The translations under genes were made by a program, and so were the position numbers. Below are positions 57,269-64,000 of a stretch of 64,000 bases of DNA, one piece after another. Source of the DNA: Ornithinimicrobium sp. CNJ-824 (GTDB lineage Bacteria; Actinomycetota; Actinomycetes; Actinomycetales; Dermatophilaceae). The stretch is from positions 1 to 64,000 of the forward strand of contig NZ_MKKA01000001.1 of the NCBI RefSeq assembly GCF_001942405.1. The letters run 5' to 3'. Numbering within the stretch: the stretch's first letter is position 1; every line of letters begins with the position of its first letter. A model generated the notes under the pieces. That model saw only the letters and a list, made by a program, of their open reading frames with translations. It was not told where the DNA came from and ran no database searches.

Positions 57269-58443
57269 GTGCGCGTCGCGCTGTTCACCGAGGTCTTCCT
57301 GCCCAAGGTCGACGGGGTCGTCACCCGCATCACCCGCACCCTCGACCAGCTGACCGAGCTCGGCCACACGGCGCTGGTCTTCGCGCCCGGGGACCCGCCG
57401 GCGAGCTACGGCCCGCACCGCGTCGTCAAGGTCCGGTCGGTCTCCTTCCGACCCTGGTACCCCGAGATCAAGGTCGGCCTGCCGACCGCCCGGATCGCGC
57501 GGGAGATGATGGCCTTCCAGCCCGACGTCGTGCACGCGGTCAACCCGGTGTGGCTGGCGGCCTACGGCGTGCTGTCCGCCCGCCGGCGCAACCTGCCGCT
57601 CCTGGCCAGCTTCCACACGACGTGCCGTCGTACACGACGCGCCTGGGCAACGGGCTCTCGCTCCTGCGGGCACCCTCGCAGGGCTGGATCACCGGGATGC
57701 ACAACCTCGCCGAGGTCAACCTGTGCACCTCCCGGCAGATGGTCGACCGCGCCCGCCAGGTCGGCATCCGGGAGGTGGACCTGTGGCCCAAGGCGGTCGA
57801 CACGGTCACCTACCACCCGGACGCGCGCACGGAGCAGATGCGCCACCGCCTCACCGGAGGTGAGCCGGACGCGCCGCTGGTCCTCTACGTGGGGAGGCTG
57901 TCCCGGGAGAAGGACCTGGACCAGTTGCTCGAGCCGGCGCGCCGACTGGCGGCGACGGGCGCCCGGCTGGCCTTCGTCGGCTCCGGTCCGGGACAGGCCG
58001 AGCTGGAGCGGATGTTCGCCGGGACACCGACGGTGTTCACCGGCTACCTCGGGGGACAGGACCTGGCTGCGGCCTACGCCTCGGCGGACGTCTTCGCCTT
58101 CCCCTCGACCACGGAGACCCTCGGCCTGGTCGCGCTGGAGTCGATGGCCAGCGGCGTGCCGGTCGTCGGGGCCGACGCCGGCGGCATCCCGTTCGTCGTC
58201 GACGAGGGACGTACCGGCTTCCTGGTCCGGCCCGGCGACACCGACACCCTCACCGACCGGCTGCACCGGCTCCTGACCGACCCCGACCTGCGGGGCCGGA
58301 TGGGCCGGGCCGCCCGCGAGGACGCCGAGACGCACTCGTGGCGGGCGGCCACCGAGACGCTCGTAGGCCACTACGAGGAGGCGGTCGAACGCCACCGGGG
58401 CCGCCGGCCGATGGTCCGCCCCCTGCGCGCGCGCCGACCCTGA
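57269..58443 (+). CDS. GT4 glycosyltransferase (SQD2/MgtA-like), with frame break
   Basis: About 391 residues after correction. The N-terminal domain starts VRVALFTEVFLPKVDGVVTRI, and the C-terminal domain has the nucleotide-sugar region VLYVGRLSREKDLDQLLE and the GT4 acidic motif STTETLGLVALESMASGVPVV. These features fit transferases that glycosylate diacylglycerol or lipid anchors, including sulfoquinovosyl-transferase SQD2 and mycobacterial MgtA. The SQD1-like gene 16 bp upstream favours SQD2. Near 57619 one C is missing (CACACGACGTG), after which FHTDVPSYTTRLGNG resumes. The GTG start lies just after a CGGCATACC motif. Confidence 0.82.
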
Positions 58444-58488
58444 CCGACACGTTCCTGACCCCGCGTCGCCCAGCGTGGGCCCGACCTG

Positions 58489-58598
58489 CCCCGGCGTGTC
58501 GCGCACCACCGGCCCAGCAGCCCCGGCGTGTCGCGCACCACCGGCCCAGCAGCCCCGGCGTGTCGCGCACCGTGCCGGCAGCGCTGCGGCGTGTCGCG
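58489..58598. repeat. tandem array with a 32-bp period
   Basis: Two identical 32-bp units (58489-58520 and 58521-58552) begin CCCCGGCGTGTCGCGCACC. A 19-bp partial copy follows at 58553-58571 and a degenerate one around 58588-58598. The core GGCGTGTCGCG recurs at 58493, 58525, 58557 and 58588. The array lies in the gap between the glycosyltransferase and HelD-like genes. Confidence 0.85.
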
Positions 58599-58647
58599 TG
58601 CCAGGGCACCGGTTCTGCACAGGGCAGGACCGGAGGCCGCGGGCGGG

Positions 58648-58656
58648 TGTATCGTC
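58648..58656 (+). promoter_or_regulatory. extended -10 box before the HelD-like gene
   Basis: TGTATCGTC, identical to the element before the BCCT gene, lies 32 bp before the chosen GTG of the HelD-like gene, giving a short leader. Confidence 0.4.
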
Positions 58657-58687
58657 ACGCCTCCCCCTCCTTTCCCGAGGTCTCGTC

Positions 58688-60805
58688 GTGCCTGCTCCAC
58701 CATCTGCCCCTCCCCCGCCTCCTGCCCCTGGCCGACCTCCGGCCTCCCAGCCCCCCGGGCCGGTCCACACCCCCGAGGACGAGCTCGCCGCCGAGCGCGC
58801 CCACCTGGCCCGGGCCCGGGCCGAGCTCGCCCGGATGCGCGAGCACACCCTCTCCCTCGGCGCCGACGCGGGCGACGCGATCGCCGGCGAGGCGCTGGCG
58901 CGCACCCTCTGGCTGCGGGCCAGGGCCCTCCAGGACGACCCTGGCACCACCCTCTTCTTCGGCCGCATCGACACCACCGGCCCCGTCGGCGAGGACCGGC
59001 TCCATATCGGCCGGCGCCACGTGACGGACGCCTCCGGCGACCCGGTCGTCGTCGACTGGCGGGCCGACGTGTCCACGCCGTTCTACCGGGCCGGTCCCAC
59101 GGACCCGATGGGCGTCCGGCGCCGCCGCCGCTTCGGGGTCGAGGGTGGGCAGATCACCGCGCTGGAGGACGAGTGGCTCGTCCCGGAGGAGCGGGACCGG
59201 CAGGACGCACCGGTCGAGGCCGTCGGATCGCGCCTGCTGGCCCGCGAGATCGAGCGCCCCCGCATCGGCCCGATGCGCGACATCGTCGCCACCATCCAGC
59301 CCGAGCAGGACGAGATCGTCCGAGCCGACGTCGGCGCCACCATCTGCGTCCAGGGCGCGCCCGGCACGGGCAAGACCGCGGTCGGCCTGCACCGGGCGGC
59401 CTGGCTGCTCTACGCCTTCCGCGACCGGCTGTCCCGGTCCGGCGTGCTGGTCGTGGGGCCCAACCGTGCCTTCCTCGAGCACGTCGGGGCGGTCCTGCCC
59501 TCGCTCGGGGAGATCTCGGTGCGGCACACCACCGTCGAGGAGCTGCTCGCGCACGCCCGCGTGCGGACCGTCGACCCGCCCTCCGTCGCCCGGCTCAAGG
59601 GCGAGGCACGCATGGCGCAGGTGCTCTCCGACGCGGTCTGGTCGCACGTCCGGCCGGCGACCGAGCCCCTCGTCGTGCCCCGTGGGTCACGCCGGTGGCG
59701 GGTGCCCGCCTACCAGGTCCAGGACATCCTGGATGAGCTGCGCACGCGCGGCGTGCGCTACGGCGCCGCCCGGGCCATGCTGCCCCGGCGCCTCGCGCAC
59801 GCGGTCCTGCTGGAGATGGAGCGTGCCGGCGACTCCCCCGACGACCGGGTGCAGGACGCCGTCGCACGGTCGGCCCCGGTCACCGCCTACGTCAAGCAGG
59901 TGTGGCCGCAGCTCACGCCTGCCGCCGTCCTGGCCCACGTGCTGGGCACCGGCGAGGGGCTCGCCCCGGACCAGCAGGACCTGGTGTGGGACAGGGCACC
60001 CCGGTCCCCGGGGTCGGCCCGGTGGAGCATCGCCGACCTGCCGCTGCTCGACGAGGTCGCCGACCTGCTCGAGCGCACGCCCAGCCTGGGGCACGTGATC
60101 CTCGACGAGGCCCAGGACCTGTCCCCGATGCAGCTGCGCGCGGTCGGCCGTCGTGCCTCCACGGGCTCCCTGACCGTCCTCGGCGACATCGCCCAGGGCA
60201 CCACCCCGTGGGCCACCGGCTCCTGGGCGGAGTCGCTGACGCACCTCGGCAAGCCCCTCGGCGGTAACGACGTGCACCTGGAGGTGCTCGACCGCGGCTT
60301 CCGCGTCCCCGCGTCGGTGATCGGGTACGCGGCTCGTCTGCTCCCGCACATGGCCCCCGGCCTCGGGGCGCCCAGGCCGGTACGGTCGAGCACCGGCCGG
60401 CTGGACGTGGTGAAGGTCGACGACGCGGTGGCCGGGACCGCCGACGCCGCACGGGCCGCCTCGGCGCACGAGGGGTCGGTCGGGGTGATCGTCCCCGACG
60501 CCTGGATCGACCGGGTCGGCGCGGCTCTGGCCGCGGCCGGCCTGGAGCACGAGGTGCTCGACGGCTCGCACGCCGAGGAGCGCATCCTGCCGGTCCATCT
60601 CGTGCCGGCAACGGTGGCCAAGGGCCTGGAGTTCGACCAGGTGGTCGTGACCGAGCCTGCGGTGATCGCCGAGGCCGAGCCGGACGGGCGGAGCGGGCTG
60701 CGGCGCCTCTACATCGTGCTCACCCGCGCCGTCAGCGGCCTGACCGTGGTCCACGCGGACCCGCTGCCGGACGCCCTGGCACCGACCGACGACGGCTCGG
60801 CGTAG
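58688..60805 (+). CDS. HelD-like UvrD/Rep-family motor protein
   Basis: A superfamily 1 ATPase of about 705 residues. The N-terminal coiled region (ELAAERAHLARARAELARMREHT) is followed by the ATP site ICVQGAPGTGKTAVGLHRAAW, Walker B HVILDEAQDLSPMQLRAV and the late motif VPATVAKGLEFDQVVVTEP, then VLTRAVSGLTVVH. The layout matches actinobacterial HelD, which binds RNA polymerase and clears it from DNA, more than repair helicases. The start is inferred at GTG 58688, after the repeat array; the first 30 residues are Pro-rich. An earlier in-frame start would translate the repeats and is unlikely. Confidence 0.82.
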   Translation: MPAPPSAPPPPPAPGRPPASQPPGPVHTPEDELAAERAHLARARAELARMREHTLSLGADAGDAIAGEALARTLWLRARALQDDPGTTLFFGRIDTTGPVGEDRLHIGRRHVTDASGDPVVVDWRADVSTPFYRAGPTDPMGVRRRRRFGVEGGQITALEDEWLVPEERDRQDAPVEAVGSRLLAREIERPRIGPMRDIVATIQPEQDEIVRADVGATICVQGAPGTGKTAVGLHRAAWLLYAFRDRLSRSGVLVVGPNRAFLEHVGAVLPSLGEISVRHTTVEELLAHARVRTVDPPSVARLKGEARMAQVLSDAVWSHVRPATEPLVVPRGSRRWRVPAYQVQDILDELRTRGVRYGAARAMLPRRLAHAVLLEMERAGDSPDDRVQDAVARSAPVTAYVKQVWPQLTPAAVLAHVLGTGEGLAPDQQDLVWDRAPRSPGSARWSIADLPLLDEVADLLERTPSLGHVILDEAQDLSPMQLRAVGRRASTGSLTVLGDIAQGTTPWATGSWAESLTHLGKPLGGNDVHLEVLDRGFRVPASVIGYAARLLPHMAPGLGAPRPVRSSTGRLDVVKVDDAVAGTADAARAASAHEGSVGVIVPDAWIDRVGAALAAAGLEHEVLDGSHAEERILPVHLVPATVAKGLEFDQVVVTEPAVIAEAEPDGRSGLRRLYIVLTRAVSGLTVVHADPLPDALAPTDDGSA

Positions 60806-60851
60806 GAGACCGACGCGGCGACGGCACGACATGGAGCGGGGCCCGACCGGG

Positions 60852-61838
60852 TCATGGTCGCGCAGCTCGCCGGCGCAGGCCCTCCAGGACGCTGGCGGCA
60901 ACGGCCGGGTCGTCGACGGTGATGACGAACCGTCGCCCCTCCCCCCGGAGCACCTGCAGCGCCGGCCCGTGCCGGGTGACCACGGCGGTGGCCCCTGGCA
61001 CGGTGCGGATCCCGTAGCCGCCGTAGTCGCCGGGACGCACGTCGACCACGCTCACGCCCGTCACCGCGGACAGCGGCACCTGCCCGCGGGGCAGCCCCAG
61101 CGCCGAACGCCACCGGAGGCCGTCGCGGTCGATCGTCACCCGGAACGAGGTCGTCGCCGCGACCAGGAGCACCCCGAGCAGGGCCACGGGCGCGAGCCAC
61201 CACTGCCCTGACAGCAGCGTCGCGACCACCACGACGAGGACGCCGGCAAGGAGCACCCAGAGCACCAGCTGCGTCGTGCGGACCTGGCCGAACCACGACA
61301 CCCGGTCGCCCGCCGCGATGACCAGCGGGTCGACCGCCTGGGGGTCCGGCTGCGGCAGGTTCCGCGGCAGCAGCGAGGCCGCGAGCAGCCCCACCCCGAA
61401 CGCGGCCACCAACGGCCACAGCGCCATCGACGGCGTCATCGTCAGCCCGCTGACGTCCGTCAGGGCCCGTTGCCGCCACACCAGGCCGAGGAAGAGCGAC
61501 GCCAGCCCGGCGGACAGCCCGCACACGAGCGCCGACGTCATCCGGGCCGACGCGCCACGCCACCACTGCCCGACGGCGAACACCGCCAGCAGCACCGCCG
61601 GCAGGCCGACCGCCAACACCCCGAAGACCAGCAGCGCTGCGCGGCGGTCCATGCTGCCGTCGGCCACGCCGTCCACGCCGAAGTGCACGGCGAGCCGGTC
61701 CGGCAGGTCACCCCCGACGAGCGCCACGACGGCGAGGTAGGTGGTGGCGACCGTGGCGACAAGCGCGACGCACACGAGCAGATGGGCCCGCCGGACCCGA
61801 TGCTCCTCGGCGGAGAGGGACTGGGTCGGGCTCGTCAT
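60852..61838 (-). CDS. DUF1648-domain membrane protein
   Basis: A 328-residue protein with about six helices. The N-terminal part has the DUF1648 pattern LPDRLAVHFGVDGVADGSMDRRAALL. A PH-like soluble region with ITVDDPAVAASVLEGL ends the protein. Such proteins are commonly encoded next to small GntR/YtrA regulators and resemble the SdpI/immunity group. The gene overlaps the regulator stop by 4 bp (ATGA), so the pair forms one operon. The function is unknown; self-protection or envelope stress is a guess from family context. Confidence 0.78.
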   Translation of the reverse strand: MTSPTQSLSAEEHRVRRAHLLVCVALVATVATTYLAVVALVGGDLPDRLAVHFGVDGVADGSMDRRAALLVFGVLAVGLPAVLLAVFAVGQWWRGASARMTSALVCGLSAGLASLFLGLVWRQRALTDVSGLTMTPSMALWPLVAAFGVGLLAASLLPRNLPQPDPQAVDPLVIAAGDRVSWFGQVRTTQLVLWVLLAGVLVVVVATLLSGQWWLAPVALLGVLLVAATTSFRVTIDRDGLRWRSALGLPRGQVPLSAVTGVSVVDVRPGDYGGYGIRTVPGATAVVTRHGPALQVLRGEGRRFVITVDDPAVAASVLEGLRRRAARP

Positions 61839-62209
61839 CGGGATGCTCCTTCGTCGGGGATGGCGTCGAGGGCGTCGAGGGCGTGGTGCAGCTCGGACAC
61901 GGGTATGCCGTGCCGCCGGGCGAGGTCCACCAGGTGGCGGGCGGCGGTGCTCACCTCGTCCGGGGTCGAGGGCGTCGCGAGGACGACCGCGCCGCGGCCA
62001 CGTCGAAGTTCGATCACGCCCTCGTCGCGCAGGTCGGCGTAGGCGCGCAGCACCGTGTGCATGTTGACGTCGAGCGACTCCGCCAGCTCACGCGCGGCCG
62101 GCAGCCGGTCACCGATGCCCAGGCTCCCGGAGGCGAGCGCGCGACGGACGTCCCGGGCGATCTGCAGGTAGATCGGCTCCGGGTCCTGGGTGTCGATCCG
62201 GATGAGCAC
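61835..62209 (-). CDS. GntR-family regulator, YtrA subgroup
   Basis: A 124-residue regulator. The winged helix has PIYLQIARDVRRALASGSLGIGDRLPAARELAESLDVNMHTVLRAY, the standard GntR pattern. Only a short helical tail follows, which defines the YtrA group. I placed the start at GTG 62207-62209 (LIRIDTQDPEP) because a -10 box (TAGGGT) ends seven bases before it; a GTG nine bases upstream is the alternative. It probably represses its own operon through the palindrome in its promoter. It is divergent from the DoxX-like gene. Confidence 0.87.
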   Translation of the reverse strand: MLIRIDTQDPEPIYLQIARDVRRALASGSLGIGDRLPAARELAESLDVNMHTVLRAYADLRDEGVIELRRGRGAVVLATPSTPDEVSTAARHLVDLARRHGIPVSELHHALDALDAIPDEGASR

Positions 62210-62216
62210 GAAGCCC

Positions 62217-62245
62217 ACCCTATAGTTCTAGTTGCTCTATAACAA
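62217..62245 (-). promoter_or_regulatory. promoter with embedded palindrome for the gntR operon
   Basis: On the minus strand a -35 box TTGTTA (62245-62240) and a -10 box TAGGGT (62222-62217) are 17 bp apart. The spacer holds the inverted repeat TATAG (62221-62225) and CTATA (62237-62241). The GTG follows seven bases after the -10 box, so the transcript is probably leaderless and autorepressed. Confidence 0.6.
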
Positions 62246-62341
62246 TAGGCATCCATGACCGGGTGACGCCGGGGTAGCACCGTCCCGGCGCACGGCATAC
62301 CGTGGGACCAGACGAAGATCCCCCACCGAAGAGGAGCAACC

Positions 62342-62947
62342 ATGCACCCCACCCACGTCCCGCTGCGGCTGACCACCGGCGCCTTCATCGTCAACTCCGG
62401 GCTGACCAAGCTCAAGGCCGACCAGGAGGCCGCCGAGCAGATGCACGGCTGGGCCTCCAGCGTCTACCCGGTGTTCAAGGACATGAAGCCGGCCGACTTC
62501 ACCAAGCTCCTGGGCTACGGCGAGATCGGCGTCGGGGCGCTGCTGCTGCTGCCGACCGTCCCGTCCGCGATCGCCGGCGGGGCTCTCACGGCGTTCGGCG
62601 CCGGCCTGGTGGGGATGTACCTGAACACCCCGGGGATGACCCAGGACGACGGCATCCGGCCCACGCAGGAGGGCACCGCCGTCGCCAAGGACGTGTGGCT
62701 GGTCGGCGCGGGGCTGACGCTGGCGATGCAGTCCTTCCTCTCCGGCACCAAGCACGCCGCCGAGGCCGTCGCCGGGGGTGTCACGGGCGCGGCCGGGGCC
62801 GTGGCCAGCGGCGTCACCGGAGCCGTCGGCTCGGGGTCGCACAAGGCCGAGAAGGGCGTCAAGGGCCTGCTCAGCAGCGCCCACGACGCCCGGGCGGACC
62901 TGGCCGACACGCTGGCCGACCTGGCGGACTCGCTCGTCAAGCGCTGA
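62342..62947 (+). CDS. DoxX-like membrane protein
   Basis: A 201-residue protein with about three or four helices. The opening RLTTGAFIVNSGLTKLKAD and the helix pair YGEIGVGALLLLPTVPSAIAGG match DoxX-like proteins. The second half has a glycine-zipper-like stretch (GGVTGAAGAVASGVTGAVGSG) and an acidic amphipathic end. The role of the family is poorly known; links to redox or oxidative stress have been proposed for some members. A GAGGAG site lies eight bases before the ATG. It is transcribed divergently from the gntR gene across a 130-bp region containing a GGCATACC motif. Confidence 0.72.
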   Translation: MHPTHVPLRLTTGAFIVNSGLTKLKADQEAAEQMHGWASSVYPVFKDMKPADFTKLLGYGEIGVGALLLLPTVPSAIAGGALTAFGAGLVGMYLNTPGMTQDDGIRPTQEGTAVAKDVWLVGAGLTLAMQSFLSGTKHAAEAVAGGVTGAAGAVASGVTGAVGSGSHKAEKGVKGLLSSAHDARADLADTLADLADSLVKR

Positions 62948-63011
62948 GCCCCCACGACCCACCGACGGCGGCCCGGCACCTGCCGCGGTCGCCGTCGCGT
63001 CGGTGTCCTGG

Positions 63012-63017
63012 CAGGGT
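63012..63017 (+). promoter_or_regulatory. -10-like box before the HD gene
   Basis: CAGGGT lies eight bases before the ATG of the HD-domain gene with no ribosome binding site. The spacing fits the leaderless pattern, but the first base departs from TANNNT. Confidence 0.25.
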
Positions 63018-63025
63018 GGACGACC

Positions 63026-63706
63026 ATGAGGACCGACCCTGAGCTCCTGCTGGACCGCTGGCTCCTCGACGCCGCCGAGCTGGCCCCGCACGCAGGGCGC
63101 GACCGGTGGCTGGGCGAGGGTTCCCGGCTGCTGGCCGGGTGGACCGAGGCGCACCGGCGCTACCACACCGTCCAGCACCTGGAGGAGATGCTGGCCGCCC
63201 TCGACGAGCTCGAGGGCGCCGTCCCGCTGTCCCCCGAGGAGGCCCTCCTCGCGCGCACCGTCGCCTGGTACCACGACCTGGCCCACGACCCGCGGGCGGC
63301 CGCAGGGAGCAACGAGCACCGCAGCGCCACCCTGGCGCGGGACCACCTGCACCACCTCGGGGCCGACGACGTCGTAGTCGACGTCGTCGAGGAGGGGGTG
63401 CTGATGACGGCCACCCACGAGGTGGCACCCGACGCCGGGCCCCTCGCCGTGCTCGACGCCGTCCACGACGCCGACCTGTGGATCCTCTCGGCCCCGCCGG
63501 AGCGGTACGCCGCCTACCGCCGTCAGGTGCGCGAGGAGTATGCCCACGTGCCCGACGACTCCTTCCGTTCGGGGCGGGCCGCGGTGCTGCGCGCCTTTGC
63601 GGGACGGGACCGGCTCTACCGGACCACCCACGGCCACCGCCGCTGGACGGAGCGGGCGCGGCGCAATCTCGCCGGGGAGCTCGCCGACCTCACCGACGGG
63701 CAGTGA
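63026..63706 (+). CDS. HD-domain metal-dependent phosphohydrolase
   Basis: A 226-residue protein with an HD metal site: the first His region RRYHTVQHLEEML near residue 48, the HD pair in VAWYHDLAHDPR near residue 78 and a later aspartate in AVHDADLWILS. The pattern YHxxxHxxxM with WYHD matches the COG4339-type predicted phosphohydrolases. Substrates are probably nucleotides or similar phosphates but are not known. It overlaps the convergent NUDIX gene by 17 bp. Confidence 0.82.
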   Translation: MRTDPELLLDRWLLDAAELAPHAGRDRWLGEGSRLLAGWTEAHRRYHTVQHLEEMLAALDELEGAVPLSPEEALLARTVAWYHDLAHDPRAAAGSNEHRSATLARDHLHHLGADDVVVDVVEEGVLMTATHEVAPDAGPLAVLDAVHDADLWILSAPPERYAAYRRQVREEYAHVPDDSFRSGRAAVLRAFAGRDRLYRTTHGHRRWTERARRNLAGELADLTDGQ

Positions 63707-64000
63707 GCTCGGCCCGGTCCCACCACCAGTCGACCAGCGGCCACCAGGTTCGTGGGCCGTCATCCGGTCGGCGTCCCCCCGGGTGAACCACCCGGCCTCG
63801 AGCACGTCGTCGAGGTCGGGCCGCAGGGGCGGCAGACCGTCGGTGTCCAGCACCGCCCCGAAGACCTGCAGGTGGTTGACCCCGGTGTCGAAGGGCCGCG
63901 GGTCGGCCCCGGGGGCCACCGTGATGCGCTCGTAGCCGACCGGCACCAGCTCCGCGGGGTCGAGCACCAGACCCGTCTCCTCGACGACCTCCCGCACCGC
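63690..64000 (-). CDS. NUDIX hydrolase, 5' part outside the window, with frame break
   Basis: The visible part starts inside the NUDIX box (REVVEETGLVL, the REXXEEXG core) and continues PVGYERITVAPGADPRPFD, NHLQVFGAVLDTDG and DVLEAGWFTRGDADRM, which fit an NTP-pyrophosphohydrolase-like domain. The frame breaks around 63740 in GGCCGCTGG, where one base seems lost; the other phase gives the ending LVDWWWDRAELTARR and a stop at 63690-63692. The N-terminus lies beyond the right edge. The substrate is unknown. Confidence 0.72.
   Translation of the reverse strand, partial: GAGGRRGDGSGARPRGAGAGRLRAHHGGPRGRPAALRHRGQPPAGLRGGAGHRRSAAPAARPRRRARGRVVHPGGRRPDDGPRTWWPLVDWWWDRAELTARR

Noticed and set aside
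52501-57369. A very long open frame (over 1600 codons) on the minus strand across htrA, BCCT and the SQD1-like gene
   Set aside because: It is a shadow of GC-rich plus-strand genes: it is His/Gly/Asp/Val-rich, has no domain, and the plus-strand proteins show clear family motifs.
58489-58598. CRISPR array
   Set aside because: The repeats are adjacent with no unique spacers, only two full copies exist, and no cas gene is near.
1-64000. tRNA, rRNA, insertion sequences, integrases or phage genes
   Set aside because: None was recognised. All gene-free gaps are short except the 313-bp region at 52329-52641, which looks regulatory.

Overview
The window is very GC-rich, densely packed and uses many GTG starts, as in a high-GC Actinomycetota. 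Menaquinone genes, a 14-gene nuo operon, a DevR-type regulator, an XPB-like helicase with its partner protein, a HelD-type motor and an Ehu-type transporter suggest a member of Micrococcales, perhaps close to Intrasporangiaceae or Ornithinimicrobiaceae. That placement is inference. No rRNA, tRNA, IS element, prophage or CRISPR array was seen.

Region 1 (1-31 kb) is respiratory. On the minus strand nuoA to nuoN (18480 down to 1972) encode complex I, followed by a polyprenyl diphosphate synthase that makes the menaquinone tail and a DevR-like regulator. Upstream lie a menaquinone-reductase-like flavoprotein, a DnaQ-like exonuclease paired with a cNMP/CBS/DUF294 protein, menG, menF and menD, with two GNAT proteins and an MFS carrier between them. 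A sugar kinase closes the block.

Region 2 (31-46 kb) is mixed: the XPB partner protein, a DUF302-thioredoxin operon behind a CsoR-type operator, an M13 peptidase, an ABC-2 exporter, a flippase-like membrane protein, a SurA-like lipoprotein, HMG-CoA lyase, an N-terminally short GH65 phosphorylase, the XPB helicase and a HAD phosphatase.

Region 3 (46.8-58.4 kb) looks like envelope and osmotic adaptation: a two-component system, an EhuBCDA-like compatible-solute importer, an HtrA protease, a BCCT carrier, and a UDP-sulfoquinovose-synthase-like epimerase with a GT4 glycosyltransferase (a possible sulfolipid pair). Similar 11-bp-phased direct repeats stand before both the response regulator and htrA.

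Region 4 (58.4-64 kb) holds a 32-bp repeat array, a HelD-like motor, a DUF1648 membrane protein with a GntR/YtrA regulator, a DoxX-like protein, an HD phosphohydrolase and a partial NUDIX gene.

At least twelve genes (nuoG, nuoD, menD, trx, XPB helicase and others) contain single-base frame breaks, nearly all of which read as loss of one G or C. Because these include conserved core genes, consensus sequencing error is more likely than decay. Coordinates for those genes span the whole intended gene.
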